Numbered from the stretch's first letter, positions 17,449 through 27,326 are shown. The stretch is 64,000 nucleotides of DNA from Phyllobacterium calauticae (GCF_019991125.1 NZ_JAGENB010000011.1:33262-97261), one strand, 5' to 3'. Notes: generated from the letters alone by a model not told the origin. Numbers and translations: made by a program.

Positions 17449-18575
17449 TGCAAATCCAGATAAGACCGCCCGTCGCCGCCGTGGAAATCCGCAACGCCAA
17501 CCGCGGCAATGAAAGCTATTCGGCTCTCGTGTGGCGGCGCCTCAAACGCTCCTGGACCGGCATGATCGGGCTTGTCCTCGTCTGCCTGCTGCTTGTTATG
17601 GCCGTCTTCGCCGGTTTCTTTGCCCCTGTCGATCCCTCCCAGACGGAGATCGGCTTCGCACCGCCGGAAGCCGTGCGCTTCTTCGACAAGGACGGGCATT
17701 TCAATCTGCGCCCGCGCACCTATCCGGTCGCCGAGACCGAGGAACTCGATCCGGTGACATTCCAGCCGGTGGTCGGGCTGGACTATGGCAATCCCCGCCT
17801 GCTGGGGTTCTTCGTCAAGGGCTTTGAATACAAGCTGCTTGGCATCATTCCGGCGGACCGGCATTTCTTCGGCACCCTCGACGGCAAGCCCGTGCATTTC
17901 CTTGGAACCGACAAGTTCGGCCGTGACGTTCTCTCCAGAGCCATTTACGGCTCCCGCGTCTCGCTGATGATTGCGTTGATTGTCGTCTCCATCGTGACGG
18001 TTGTCGGCACGACCGTCGGACTGGTCTCCGGCTATTTCGGCGGACGGTTCGATGCCTGGACACAGCGTTTCGTTGAACTGGTCCTGGCATTTCCCCAGCT
18101 TCCGCTGTATCTCGCCCTCAGCTCGCTCATACCCGTCACGGCTCCGACGAGCATTTTCCTCGGTTTCGTCATCATCATCATGTCGGCGCTTGGCTGGGCG
18201 CAGATGTCGCGTGAAGTGCGCGGCAAGACACTGGCTCTTGCCCGCATCGAATATGTGCGTGCGGCCCTGGCGGTAGGCGCTTCGGACCGGCGCATCATTT
18301 TCCAGCACATTTTTCCCAATGTCATGAGCCACGTGATCGTTGCCGTCACCATCGCGATCCCGCACATTGTCCTTCTGGAATCCTTTCTGGGCTTCCTGGG
18401 GTTTGCGGTGAAGCCTCCCCTGATTTCCTGGGGGCTGATGCTGCAGGACACCGCCACCTATTCCGTCATCGGGTCCTACCCGTGGATTCTCACCCCCGTC
18501 GCCTTCGTGCTTGTCACCGTCTTTGCCTTCAATGCCCTGGGCGACGGTTTGCGCGATGCTGTCGATCCCTATTGA
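17448..18575 (+). CDS. agpC: ABC importer permease (DppC type) with enlarged periplasmic segment
   Basis: 375-residue second permease. One N-terminal helix (about residues 38-60) is followed by roughly 85 residues of hydrophilic sequence before the canonical HFLGTDKFGRDVLSRAIYGSRVSL segment; in standard DppC this spacer is about 30 residues. The EAA loop reads YVRAALAVGASDRRIIFQHIFPN. The ATG at 17448 was chosen because it overlaps the agpB stop and begins just before the first helix. The enlarged loop probably contacts the unusually long binding protein. Confidence 0.88.
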   Translation: MQIQIRPPVAAVEIRNANRGNESYSALVWRRLKRSWTGMIGLVLVCLLLVMAVFAGFFAPVDPSQTEIGFAPPEAVRFFDKDGHFNLRPRTYPVAETEELDPVTFQPVVGLDYGNPRLLGFFVKGFEYKLLGIIPADRHFFGTLDGKPVHFLGTDKFGRDVLSRAIYGSRVSLMIALIVVSIVTVVGTTVGLVSGYFGGRFDAWTQRFVELVLAFPQLPLYLALSSLIPVTAPTSIFLGFVIIIMSALGWAQMSREVRGKTLALARIEYVRAALAVGASDRRIIFQHIFPNVMSHVIVAVTIAIPHIVLLESFLGFLGFAVKPPLISWGLMLQDTATYSVIGSYPWILTPVAFVLVTVFAFNALGDGLRDAVDPY

Positions 18576-18586
18576 GGCCGGAAACC

Positions 18587-20257
18587 ATGCACACGCAGGA
18601 ACCAAGCACCATGGCACCCGAACAGCGGCTGGACAGTTCAGCCCATCGGGACAATCCGATCATCGATGCCCGCAATATCGCCGTCCGCTTCACGGTCGAA
18701 GAGGGGGTCGTGGAGGCCGTAAAGGACATCTCCTTCCAACTCTATCGCGGCGAGACGATTGCCATTGTCGGCGAATCCGGGTCGGGGAAATCGGTGACCG
18801 CCCGCACCATCATGGGACTCCTGACGAAGCGCGCCGTGGTGTCCCGGGAATCGAAAATTGCCTATGACGGCAAGGATATCCTCAAGTTCTCGAGCCGGGC
18901 GCGGCGCGCGCTGCGCGGCAATCGCATGTCCATGATCTTTCAGGAGCCCATGAGCTCGCTCAACCCGATCTATACGATCGGCAGCCAGATCGTCGAAGCC
19001 ATCCGTGTGCACCAGCGCATCAGCCGGCGCGACGCCCGGCAACGCGCGCTGGACCTGTTGATACAGGTGCAAATTCCCGATCCGGAATCCCGGCTCAACC
19101 AATATCCGCACCAGCTCTCCGGCGGTCAGCGCCAGCGCGTGATGATTGCCATGGCGCTCGCCAACAATCCCGACGTATTGATCGCCGACGAGCCGACCAC
19201 CGCGCTCGACGTGACGGTGCAGGCCCAGATCCTCAACCTCATCCGCGATCTGCAAAAACGGCTTGGAATGGCCGTCATTCTCATCACCCATGACCTTACC
19301 GTCGTCCGGCAGTTTTCCGATTATGTCTATGTCATGCAGCATGGCGAGGTGAAGGAGCACAACACGACCGCAGCGCTCTTTGCCGCCCCCCGCCACCCCT
19401 ATACGTGCCATCTCCTCGGGTCCGAACCCAGAGGACAGGCCAATCCGATGCCGGCGGACTGCGAAGCCATTCTGGAGGGCAAGTCGGTGCGGGTGACCTA
19501 CATGCTGAAACGCGGCGGCTTCTTCAAGCCGCAATTGCACGAGCTTGTGGCTGTCGACAGTCTCAGCCTGAAACTCCACAGACACGAGACGCTCGGTATC
19601 GTCGGTGAATCCGGCTCCGGCAAGACCACCTTCGGACAGGCGCTCGTCCGGCTCGTGCATACGGACAGCGGCGAGATTTACTTCGACCGGCAGCCGATCC
19701 ACGACAAGTCGCGGGCCGAAATGCGGCCGCTGCGCTCGCGCATGCAGATCGTGTTCCAGGACCCGTTTTCCTCGCTCAACCCGCGCATGTCGATCGGGCA
19801 GATCATCGAGGAGGGACTGGTTATCAACGGGATCGGCGTCAACCGGGCCGACCGTCTCGACCGTGTCCAGAAAGCCCTGGCAAGTGCCGGGATGCCGCAC
19901 AATATCCTGTCCCGCTTCCCGCACGAATTCTCCGGCGGCCAGCGTCAGCGCATTGCCATTGCACGCGCCATTGCGCTCGAACCGGAATTCATCCTTCTCG
20001 ACGAACCGACCTCTGCACTCGACCTGTCTGTCCAGGCGCAGATCATCGACCTCCTGCGCAAGCTGCAGGATGAGCGCGGCCTCAGTTACCTCTTCATTTC
20101 CCACGACCTGAAAGTCGTTCGTGCTCTTTGCCATCGTGTCATGGTCATGCAGCACGGCAAGGTCGTCGAGGAGGGTCCCGTCAACGACGTTCTCTTTCAT
20201 CCCAAGACCGCCTACACTGAACGGCTTGTCAAAGCCGCCTTCGAGGTAGCCGCATAA
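18587..20257 (+). CDS. agpD: Fused double ATP-binding subunit of the importer (DppD-DppF type)
   Basis: 556-residue ATPase with two complete nucleotide-binding domains. Domain 1 (about residues 20-275) has Walker [11 protein letters not shown], signature [14 protein letters not shown] and Walker [12 protein letters not shown]; domain 2 (about 300-545) has [24 protein letters not shown] and [11 protein letters not shown]. Both H-loops (THDL, SHDL) are present. The ATG at 18587, 11 bases after the agpC stop, is preferred; another in-frame ATG lies eight codons later. Supplies both ATPases for the permease pair. Confidence 0.92.
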   Translation: MHTQEPSTMAPEQRLDSSAHRDNPIIDARNIAVRFTVEEGVVEAVKDISFQLYRGETIAIVGESGSGKSVTARTIMGLLTKRAVVSRESKIAYDGKDILKFSSRARRALRGNRMSMIFQEPMSSLNPIYTIGSQIVEAIRVHQRISRRDARQRALDLLIQVQIPDPESRLNQYPHQLSGGQRQRVMIAMALANNPDVLIADEPTTALDVTVQAQILNLIRDLQKRLGMAVILITHDLTVVRQFSDYVYVMQHGEVKEHNTTAALFAAPRHPYTCHLLGSEPRGQANPMPADCEAILEGKSVRVTYMLKRGGFFKPQLHELVAVDSLSLKLHRHETLGIVGESGSGKTTFGQALVRLVHTDSGEIYFDRQPIHDKSRAEMRPLRSRMQIVFQDPFSSLNPRMSIGQIIEEGLVINGIGVNRADRLDRVQKALASAGMPHNILSRFPHEFSGGQRQRIAIARAIALEPEFILLDEPTSALDLSVQAQIIDLLRKLQDERGLSYLFISHDLKVVRALCHRVMVMQHGKVVEEGPVNDVLFHPKTAYTERLVKAAFEVAA

Positions 20258-20274
20258 TCCTCCCGGAGATTGCC

Positions 20275-21648
20275 ATGTCAAAACAGCCCAAAGTCACCTT
20301 TATCGGAGCCGGATCGACCGTCTTCATGAAAAACATCATCGGCGATATTCTGCAGCGCCCGGCCCTGTCGGGCGCAAAAATCGCGCTGATGGACATCAAT
20401 CCGCAGCGCCTCGCCGAGAGCGCCATCGTCGCCGGCAAGCTGGCAAAAACACTCGATGCCAAGGCGGTCATCGAAACGCATACGGACCGCCGGCGTGCAC
20501 TCGAGAAGGCGGACTTCGTCGTGGTTGCGTTCCAGATCGGCGGATACGAGCCCTGCACCGTCACGGATTTCGAGGTTCCGAAGAAATACGGCCTGCGCCA
20601 GACCATTGCCGACACCCTTGGCGTTGGCGGCATCATGCGCGGCCTGCGGACCGTACCGCACCTCTGGGCAATCTGCGAGGACATGCTGGCGGTCTGCCCG
20701 CAGGCCATCCTGCTGCAGTATGTGAATCCCATGGCCATCAACACCTGGGCAATCGCTGAAAAATACCCGACGATCCGCCAGGTGGGTCTCTGCCATTCCG
20801 TGCAGGGAACGGCGGGCGAACTGGCGCGCGACCTCGACATTCCAATTGGAGAAATCCGCTATCGCGCTGCAGGCATCAACCATATGGCCTTCTACCTGCA
20901 GTTCGAACACCAGCAGCCCGATGGCAGTTACCGCGACCTCTATCCGGATCTTGTTCGGGGCTATCGCGAGGGGCGGTTGCCCAAGCCCAGCCACTGGAAT
21001 CCGCGCTGCCCGAACAAGGTCCGCTACGAGATGCTGACGCGGCTCGGCTATTTCGTCACTGAAAGCTCCGAGCACTTTGCCGAGTACACGCCCTATTTCA
21101 TCAAAGAAGGCCGCGACGATCTGATCGAAAAGTTCGGCATTCCGCTGGACGAATACCCCAAGCGCTGCATCGAGCAGATCGAACGCTGGAAGGGACAGGC
21201 GGAAACCTATGCCAAGGCCGATAGGATCGAAGTGAGCGAAAGCCGCGAATATGCCTCGTCCATCATGAATTCCGTATGGACCGGCGAACCATCGGTCGTC
21301 TACGGCAATGTGCGCAACAATGGCTGCATCACGTCCCTGCCCGCCAATTGTGCGGCAGAGGTGCCATGCCTTGTCGATGCGTCCGGCATTCAGCCAACCC
21401 ATGTCGGCGCGCTGCCGCCGCAACTCACCGCCCTCATCCGCACCAACATCAATGTACAGGAACTGACCGTGCAGGCGCTGATGACCGAAAACCGGGATCA
21501 CATCTACCACGCGGCGATGATGGACCCGCATACCGCCGCAGAATTGGACCTCGATCAGATATGGTCGCTCGTCGATGATCTTCTTGCCGCGCATGGCGAT
21601 TGGCTTCCAGCCTGGGCCCGTGGTTCCCGGAAAGTGCAGGCCGCTTAG
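20275..21648 (+). CDS. agaL2: GH4 family alpha-galactosidase, copy 2 (MelA-like)
   Basis: Second NAD/Mn-dependent GH4 glycosidase (457 residues). NAD motif FIGAGSTVFM (residues 9-18), LLQYVNPMAIN (146-156), metal cysteine in VGLCHSVQG (C173) and GINHM (H203). It is closer in motif wording to E. coli MelA than copy 1 is, so the two probably differ in preferred alpha-galactoside (for example melibiose against raffinose or galactosyl-glycerol); that is inference. A GGAG box stands 8 bases before the ATG. Last gene of the operon. Confidence 0.9.
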   Translation: MSKQPKVTFIGAGSTVFMKNIIGDILQRPALSGAKIALMDINPQRLAESAIVAGKLAKTLDAKAVIETHTDRRRALEKADFVVVAFQIGGYEPCTVTDFEVPKKYGLRQTIADTLGVGGIMRGLRTVPHLWAICEDMLAVCPQAILLQYVNPMAINTWAIAEKYPTIRQVGLCHSVQGTAGELARDLDIPIGEIRYRAAGINHMAFYLQFEHQQPDGSYRDLYPDLVRGYREGRLPKPSHWNPRCPNKVRYEMLTRLGYFVTESSEHFAEYTPYFIKEGRDDLIEKFGIPLDEYPKRCIEQIERWKGQAETYAKADRIEVSESREYASSIMNSVWTGEPSVVYGNVRNNGCITSLPANCAAEVPCLVDASGIQPTHVGALPPQLTALIRTNINVQELTVQALMTENRDHIYHAAMMDPHTAAELDLDQIWSLVDDLLAAHGDWLPAWARGSRKVQAA

Positions 21649-21667
21649 ACAGAGCGATGCATTGTAT

Positions 21668-21695
21668 CAATTGCAGGGCGGTCACCCTGCAATTG
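21668..21695 (+). terminator. Stem-loop ending the alpha-galactoside operon
   Basis: CAATTGCAGGG and CCCTGCAATTG form an 11-bp perfect stem with a 6-base loop, 20 bases after the agaL2 stop. No strong U-run follows, but position at the operon end supports a terminator. Confidence 0.65.
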
Positions 21696-21825
21696 AACAC
21701 CGGCGGCATGCTTGCGACGGAGGCGAATGGGAAAAAGCGGGGAGCAAGGCAAAAATCTGTTCACGATGCCGGCGGCAGAGGCTACAGCAGTGCATCACTG
21801 GCATGCAAAGGTTGGAGCTGAGCCC

Positions 21826-23058
21826 ATGACCGATACCGTTACCGATCGTTTTCTTCGCTACGTCGTCATCGACACCCAATCGGATCCCAAATCGTCCGCA
21901 CAACCGTCCACCGAGAAGCAGAAGAATCTGGGCCGTGTGCTGGTTGGGGAATTGCTCGCCATCGGCCTGTCCGATGCGCATATGGACGAGCACGGCTATG
22001 TCCACGCAACCATCCCGTCCAATGTCGACAAGCCGGTGCCGGTCATCTGTTTCTGCTCGCACATGGACACGGCGCCCGATTTTACCGGCACAAACGTCAA
22101 GCCGCGCATCCTGCATAACTATGGCGGCGGCGACATACAACTTCCAGGCGATCCGCAGCAGGTCATCCGGGTCAGCGACCATCCCGTCCTGCTTGACCAG
22201 ATCGGCAATGACATCATCACGACAGACGGAACCACCCTTCTCGGTGCCGATGACAAGGCCGGGCTGGCGGAAATCATTACCGCTGCACAGTTCCTCGTCG
22301 ACAACCCGGATATCCGCCACGGCACGATCAAACTGCTGCTCACCGTGGACGAGGAAATCGGGCGCGGCGTCGACAAGGTGGACGTGGCCAAGCTCGGCGC
22401 ACAGTTCGCCTATACCGTCGACGGCGAAACCGCAGGCCATATCGAGGACGAGAGTTTCTCGGCCGACGGGGTCGACATCACCATTTCGGGTGTCGCAATT
22501 CATCCGGGCTTCGCCAAGGACAAGATGGAAAACGCCATCAAGATCGCCGGCGCCATCATCGACCGGCTGCCGCGAGACATCGCGCCCGAGACAACGGAAG
22601 GCAAAGAGGGTTTCATCCATCCGACAGGTGTCACCGGTTCGATGGAAAAGGCGGCGCTCAGCTTCATCATCCGCGATTTTACCGATGACGGCCTTGCCGC
22701 CAAGGAAACCATGCTCGAAGCGCTGGTGAAGGAAGTCATGGACGGTTATCCCGGTTCGTCCTACACGTTCACCGTCAGGCAGCAGTACCGCAACATGAAG
22801 TCCGTCCTCGACCGCCACCCGGAGATCGTCGACAACGCGGTTGAAGCGGTCCGCCGGGCCGGCATGGTGCCGGTGCGCGGCAGCATCCGTGGCGGCACCG
22901 ACGGTTCGCGGCTGTCCTTCATGGGCTTGCCCTGCGCCAACATTTTTGCCGGCGGCCACGCCTTCCACTCACCGCTCGAATGGGTCAGCCGCCAGGACAT
23001 GGAAAGAGCCGTCAAGACGCTGGTCGAGCTTGCAAAGATCTGGGAAGAACGGGCCTAG
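21826..23058 (+). CDS. pepT: Peptidase T (tripeptide aminopeptidase, M20B)
   Basis: Cytosolic zinc tripeptidase of 410 residues. Family motifs: CFCSHMDTAPDFTG (first zinc histidine), GADDKAGLAEI (bridging aspartate), TVDEEIGRGVDK (general-base and ligand glutamates), VDGETAGHIEDE and the C-terminal GGHAFHSPLEWV histidine. The ATG at 21826 has GGAG upstream and aligns with the family N-terminus; the open frame extends further upstream without support. It stands alone between the galactoside operon and a convergent gene, close to the peptide-utilisation block. Confidence 0.95.
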   Translation: MTDTVTDRFLRYVVIDTQSDPKSSAQPSTEKQKNLGRVLVGELLAIGLSDAHMDEHGYVHATIPSNVDKPVPVICFCSHMDTAPDFTGTNVKPRILHNYGGGDIQLPGDPQQVIRVSDHPVLLDQIGNDIITTDGTTLLGADDKAGLAEIITAAQFLVDNPDIRHGTIKLLLTVDEEIGRGVDKVDVAKLGAQFAYTVDGETAGHIEDESFSADGVDITISGVAIHPGFAKDKMENAIKIAGAIIDRLPRDIAPETTEGKEGFIHPTGVTGSMEKAALSFIIRDFTDDGLAAKETMLEALVKEVMDGYPGSSYTFTVRQQYRNMKSVLDRHPEIVDNAVEAVRRAGMVPVRGSIRGGTDGSRLSFMGLPCANIFAGGHAFHSPLEWVSRQDMERAVKTLVELAKIWEERA

Positions 23059-23071
23059 CGCCAAATTTGCT

Positions 23072-23749
23072 CTAGAGTGCCCGCGCGTTGCGGGCACCAT
23101 ATCTGCAGGCCAGGCGATCGATAGTGATGACCAGCGTTCCCAGCCCCAGAAAACCGGCAGTCATCCAGGCCATGTTCACCGCCGTTTCGTCAAGACCGAT
23201 CTCCGGGACATCGATAAACGGATAGGGATAGAACCCGGAGACATAGCCGTGGATCAGGGTGTAGACCGCATAAGCCGCGGGGAAAGACAGCCACCACAAG
23301 GCATGGCGCCACAAGAGCGCGCCGCGCCTGACCCAGAACAGCCAGTCAATGAAGTAAAGCACCGGCACGGCGTAATGGAGAATCTGGTCGCCGCGCGCCT
23401 GCCATCCCGTTGGCCGCCACGCGGTCTGCAGGACAAGGGCATAAATGACGCTGGTCATGACCACGTATGACAACAGCGCCGACCTGACCGGAGGACATTG
23501 CGCCCATTGCCCCGGCCGGGACCGTGGTACGGCCAGGGAAAACACCAGGCCGAGAAAAACAAGCGCATTGGTCTGGATGGTGAAATAACTGAAAAAGTTA
23601 GCCGTCAATCGGAGCCGGCTGACATGGGCGGCGGGTATGATGGCAAAATACGCGATGCCAATACCCGCCAGCACGACCATTGCGAGCATGGAGCGGTAGA
23701 TTCGAACGGCCGTGATATCCGATGTTTGAATGATTTGTGGTGATTTCAC
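23072..23749 (-). CDS. Pr6Pr family integral membrane protein
   Basis: 225-residue protein with about six predicted helices. The pattern FFSYFTIQTNALVF near residues 52-65, YAVPVLYFIDWLFW and YPYPFIDV fits the bacterial Pr6Pr family (related to FAR-17a/AIG1), whose function in bacteria is not established. Convergent with pepT; an 8-bp GC-rich inverted repeat (GTGCCCGC...GCGGGCAC, 23077-23097) lies inside its last codons and may serve as terminator for pepT. Confidence 0.75.
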   Translation of the reverse strand: MKSPQIIQTSDITAVRIYRSMLAMVVLAGIGIAYFAIIPAAHVSRLRLTANFFSYFTIQTNALVFLGLVFSLAVPRSRPGQWAQCPPVRSALLSYVVMTSVIYALVLQTAWRPTGWQARGDQILHYAVPVLYFIDWLFWVRRGALLWRHALWWLSFPAAYAVYTLIHGYVSGFYPYPFIDVPEIGLDETAVNMAWMTAGFLGLGTLVITIDRLACRYGARNARAL

Positions 23750-23848
23750 CGCCCCAGTTTCCTCCTATGGCCGGAGAATGCTCTAGCCATATCCGTCCGG
23801 AAACTGAAGCGGTTTTTGCCTAAATCGTCACTGCGCCGATCCTTTCAG

Positions 23849-25468
23849 CTATTCCGCCAGATCGACACCGTCGAAACGATGCGAGCCCAGCGGATCCAGC
23901 ACATATCCGGACACTTTTTTCGACATCGGCATGACGACGGTCGAATGATCAAGGGCCGCGATCGGCGCCTCTTTCTTGATGATGAGCTGCGCTTCCTCAT
24001 AAAGCTTGGTGCGCTCGGCCTGATCGGAAACCTGGCGTGCCTTTTGCAGAAGCGTATCGAGCGGCTGGAAACACCAGTTGGAGTAATTGCTGGCACCGAC
24101 GCTCGTACAGCTGAAGAAGAAACTCAAGAGGTTATCCGGATCGCCATTGTCGCTGGTACCGCCGAGGATGACGGCTCCGTCCCGGTTCTTGTCGCGCGCC
24201 TTCTTGAGATATTCGCCCCATTCATAGGAAACGATCTCGACCGAGACGCCAACCTTGGCGAAATCGGCCTGGATCAATTCGGCGGCCCGGCGGGCATTGG
24301 GCATGTAGGGACGGCTGACCGGCATTGCCCAGATCTTCATCGCCAGATTGCTGACGCCCGCAGCCTGAAGCATTGATTTCGCCTTTTCCGGATCGTAGGG
24401 ATCGTCCTTGACGGCATCGTTGTAGCCCCAGACTGCCGGCGGCAACGGGTTCTTCGCGACCTGCCCCATACCCTGAAACACGGCATCCACGATGGCCTGT
24501 TTGTTGATCGCCATGTTCAACGCCTTGCGCACCTCCGGCTTGTCGAAGGGCGGAACAAGCGTGTTGTAGGCGAGATAGGCGACATTCAGGCCGGGTTGTT
24601 CCAGCACCTTCAATTCGCTGTCGGCTTTCAGCACGGCGACATCGGCGGGCGACGGATAGGAGGCAACCTGGCACTCCCCTGCCCGCAGCTTCTGCATCCG
24701 CGTCGTCTGGTCGAGGGTAATGGAGAAAATCAGGTCATCGATCTTCTGCCTGCCGTCCCAGTAATCCGGATTGGCGGTAAAACGGACCACGGAATCCTGC
24801 TGGTAATTGACGAACTGATACGGTCCGGTCCCCACCGGCAGTTCGTTGAGCTGCGTCATCTTTCCATCCGCCTGCAGATGATCAGCATATTCCTTGGAAA
24901 GGATCGATGCAAAGTCCATGGCAAGGTTGGCAAGCACCGAAGCGCTCGGGGCCGCCAGAACGATCTTGACCGTCTTGTCGTCCACCTTGCTGATTTCCTT
25001 GACAAGATCGGGAAGGCCCATCGCCGTTGTCATTTCCCAGGTAACGCCCGTGATATAGCTGTGCCAGGGACTGGTCTTGTCGAGCTGGCGCTGCAGCGAG
25101 AAAATAACGTCGTCAGCGTTGAGATCGCGGCTGGGCGTAAAATACTCTGTCGTATGGAATTTTACGTTGTTTCGAAGCTTGAACGTATAGGTGAGCTTGT
25201 CATCGGAAATCGTCCAGCTCTCGGCAAGACCGGGAATGACCGTCGTTGTTCCGTTCTGAAACTCCACAAGACGGTTGTACACCGGCTTCGAGGAAGCATC
25301 CCATGTGCTGTTGGCGGAATAAAGCGCCGGGTCAAACCCTTCGGGCGAAGCCTCAGAACAGTAAACCAGTGTTTTGGCGCTGGCCGGTGATGCCAGGACC
25401 GGGAAAAGCGCGAGGGATAAAGCGGTGCAGGCAAGAGCTGCGGATTGCCGGGCAATACCGAAATTCAT
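23849..25468 (-). CDS. DppA-type peptide-binding periplasmic protein, first copy
   Basis: 539-residue receptor with a cleavable signal peptide (about residues 1-31, ending SPASAK). Mature protein matches DppA closely: KTLVYCSEASPEGFDPALYS, NADDVIFSLQRQLD, LPVGTGPYQFVNYQQDSVVRF and the GGTSDNGDPDNLLSFFFSC segment, whose two cysteines probably form the DppA disulphide region. It follows the creatininase-family gene in the M55 operon and has no permease genes beside it; it may feed the dppBCDF transporter at 28.8-32.8 kb. Ligand inferred as di- or short peptides. Confidence 0.88.
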   Translation of the reverse strand: MNFGIARQSAALACTALSLALFPVLASPASAKTLVYCSEASPEGFDPALYSANSTWDASSKPVYNRLVEFQNGTTTVIPGLAESWTISDDKLTYTFKLRNNVKFHTTEYFTPSRDLNADDVIFSLQRQLDKTSPWHSYITGVTWEMTTAMGLPDLVKEISKVDDKTVKIVLAAPSASVLANLAMDFASILSKEYADHLQADGKMTQLNELPVGTGPYQFVNYQQDSVVRFTANPDYWDGRQKIDDLIFSITLDQTTRMQKLRAGECQVASYPSPADVAVLKADSELKVLEQPGLNVAYLAYNTLVPPFDKPEVRKALNMAINKQAIVDAVFQGMGQVAKNPLPPAVWGYNDAVKDDPYDPEKAKSMLQAAGVSNLAMKIWAMPVSRPYMPNARRAAELIQADFAKVGVSVEIVSYEWGEYLKKARDKNRDGAVILGGTSDNGDPDNLLSFFFSCTSVGASNYSNWCFQPLDTLLQKARQVSDQAERTKLYEEAQLIIKKEAPIAALDHSTVVMPMSKKVSGYVLDPLGSHRFDGVDLAE

Positions 25469-25546
25469 CAGATGTTCTCCTCTTTTGTTTTTATCGGCGG
25501 GGCACAGGACAACGCCGCGCCAGTCTTCCTTGCAAACCGAACCGGA

Positions 25547-26338
25547 TTACGATGCGTCCCAGACCGCCTGCGGCTTGGACCAGAGTTGTTCCGACCGGAT
25601 CAGCGACACAAGTTCGTCCGCCTGAATCTGGAGGAAGCGCTCGCCCTTTTCTGCCGATGCCGATCGCGGGTCTCCCATGGTGCCGGTGACCGGGGCTCGT
25701 TCCGGGAAGGCGTAGAAGCGGGAAATCCCGGATGTAACCGATATGGCGCCGTCATGCTTTTCCGCAGCTTCGGAGAACTTCTCCGTCTTCACCATATCCC
25801 CGGCGATGGCCAGCATCAGCGAGGATTCCCCTTCACACGCATGGGTCGGGCCGGCATCCACCTCGAACACCGCGGCCAGCTTTTCCGGCGCGAGCATCCA
25901 TGGTGTCGTGGCGACGATGGGCATGGCGTATTCCACCGCCAGCTCACGCACCGAAACCGCCAGAGGATCGATGTTGCCGCCATGGCCGTTGACGATGAGC
26001 AGCCTCTGGAAACCGAGAACCTTGAGCGAACGGACGATGCTCGTCAGCACGGCGCGATAGGCCGCATAGTCGAGGCTGATCGTGCCGCCGAAGGGAAAGT
26101 GATGTTCGCTCATGCCAAGCCAGAGGCCGGGCAGAACCGTTACCGGAATCTCGCCTGCAATCTGCTTTGCCGCCTGCAGCGACACCGCAACGGCACTGGC
26201 GGTATCGGTGATAACCGGAAGATGGGGACCATGCTGCTCAAGCGAACCGACAGGCAGGATCACCAGCGCATCTGGACGCCCCGCCCGCTCCTTCAGTTCC
26301 GGGGCCGTCAAGCGGGCCCATTCTACTTCCCTTGTCAT
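25547..26338 (-). CDS. Creatininase-family metal-dependent amidohydrolase
   Basis: 263-residue hydrolase of the creatininase fold. Metal-binding motifs are visible: PVGSLEQHGPHLPVITDT (Glu, His, Asp ligands), GMSEHHFPFGGTISL, NGHGGNIDPL and HACEGESS. The family includes creatininase, mycofactocin MftE-type peptidases and formamide hydrolases, so the exact amide bond is open. Its place between a D-aminopeptidase and a peptide-binding protein suggests cleavage of a cyclic or modified peptide. Second gene of the operon that starts at 27217. Confidence 0.87.
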   Translation of the reverse strand: MTREVEWARLTAPELKERAGRPDALVILPVGSLEQHGPHLPVITDTASAVAVSLQAAKQIAGEIPVTVLPGLWLGMSEHHFPFGGTISLDYAAYRAVLTSIVRSLKVLGFQRLLIVNGHGGNIDPLAVSVRELAVEYAMPIVATTPWMLAPEKLAAVFEVDAGPTHACEGESSLMLAIAGDMVKTEKFSEAAEKHDGAISVTSGISRFYAFPERAPVTGTMGDPRSASAEKGERFLQIQADELVSLIRSEQLWSKPQAVWDAS

Positions 26339-26392
26339 TGTTCCAATACTCCCGAAAATGCTCTGTCATCGCGGGTGACAGGCTGTACGTGG

Positions 26393-27217
26393 CTAGAAGG
26401 TCAACTGCGAATTGAAGCCGAGAACGAACATGATGAACTTCGACACATCGACCATATCGTCTCCCTGATAGCGGATCGTATAGCCGTCGGTTCGCTCGAC
26501 GAACTTCAGATAGGACAGGAATTCGGCGGGAAGCCGGTTGCGGAAGGTAATCTCCAGAACGGGTTTCTCAATCACCAGCGGCTGCGTCGAACCAATCCGC
26601 GACAGGGCCGTCTTCACGCCCGCCCGCAGTTTTTCATGGGCTGCATTGGGGGTGAGCGAGCGTGCCGAACGGGTGCCATAGGCCCACTTGACGGGAACGG
26701 TCACGATGTCCCCGAGATGTTCGTTGATCTCCTGCATCGCCACATCGTCTCCGGACGCCAGGATGACCGGAACGCCGAAATCACCGGCGGTTGCGGCATT
26801 GATACCGGCCTCGGGGACAACCTTGCCATTGATGCGGATTTCGTGAAATGCCGTTCCGCCGATGGTATGGGAGAGCACCCCGCCCATATGGCTGGCCCCT
26901 GCATGGTAACCGATCAGCATGGCTCCGGCGAATGTTCCGACCTCGATGCCCTGCATCATCATCAGCGGTCGCGGCCAGCTGCGGACGATCTGAACATAAT
27001 CGGGCAAGCGCTCGATCTTGATGCTCTGGCCATTGCCGTGCGAGTCGCTCAGCACGATTTCCTCGACGCCGTTTTCGTGCGCCTCCTCGCAGGCCGCGAC
27101 AACCGTGTCCGTCATCCAATCGCGGGCACGTTCATACTCGAATCCCTCAGGCGTCAGATGATCGCGGCTGACCACACCAACGATCCCCTCAATATCGGCA
27201 GAAATGTAAAGGCGCAT
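26393..27217 (-). CDS. M55 family D-aminopeptidase (DppA peptidase type)
   Basis: 274-residue zinc peptidase related to Bacillus subtilis DppA, which removes N-terminal D-Ala from D-Ala-D-Ala and D-Ala-Gly-Gly. Zinc ligands are visible at expected positions: D8 and E10 in SADIEG, H60 in LSDSHGNG, H105 in IGYHAGAS, and E136 in VPEAGIN. The ATG at 27217 is preceded by GGGAGG and places D8/E10 exactly as in the characterised enzyme, so the eight-codon longer version is rejected. First gene of the M55, creatininase, binding-protein operon; divergent from the M81 gene across a promoter with a GAAAATTAATTTTC palindrome. Confidence 0.9.
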   Translation of the reverse strand: MRLYISADIEGIVGVVSRDHLTPEGFEYERARDWMTDTVVAACEEAHENGVEEIVLSDSHGNGQSIKIERLPDYVQIVRSWPRPLMMMQGIEVGTFAGAMLIGYHAGASHMGGVLSHTIGGTAFHEIRINGKVVPEAGINAATAGDFGVPVILASGDDVAMQEINEHLGDIVTVPVKWAYGTRSARSLTPNAAHEKLRAGVKTALSRIGSTQPLVIEKPVLEITFRNRLPAEFLSYLKFVERTDGYTIRYQGDDMVDVSKFIMFVLGFNSQLTF

Positions 27218-27287
27218 GTTTTCCTCCCAGCTCCAGACCATATGGCTTAATACGAGATTGACTTTCCGACAAGAAACATAATTTATC

Positions 27288-27306
27288 TATAGGAAAATTA
27301 ATTTTC
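27288..27306. promoter_or_regulatory. Palindromic operator candidate between the M55 and M81 genes
   Basis: GAAAATTAATTTTC at 27293-27306 is a perfect 14-bp palindrome inside a 109-bp divergent promoter, 21 bp before the M81 start. A near-identical element lies before the D-amino-acid dehydrogenase gene, and a GGAAAAT element before the second binding-protein gene. Probable target of the XRE-cupin regulator at 34.6-35.3 kb (inference). Confidence 0.6.
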
Positions 27307-27326
27307 AAAAGTTTCGGAGGATCACC

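Noticed and set aside
18638..20281. 547-codon minus-strand frame over the fused ATPase gene
   Set aside because: Antisense to a double ATPase with all motifs; no domain recognisable.
25445..27250. 601-codon open frame on the plus strand across the creatininase and M55 genes
   Set aside because: It is antisense to three well-supported genes, has no recognisable domain and is rich in Arg, Gly, His and Gln as antisense frames of GC-rich genes are.
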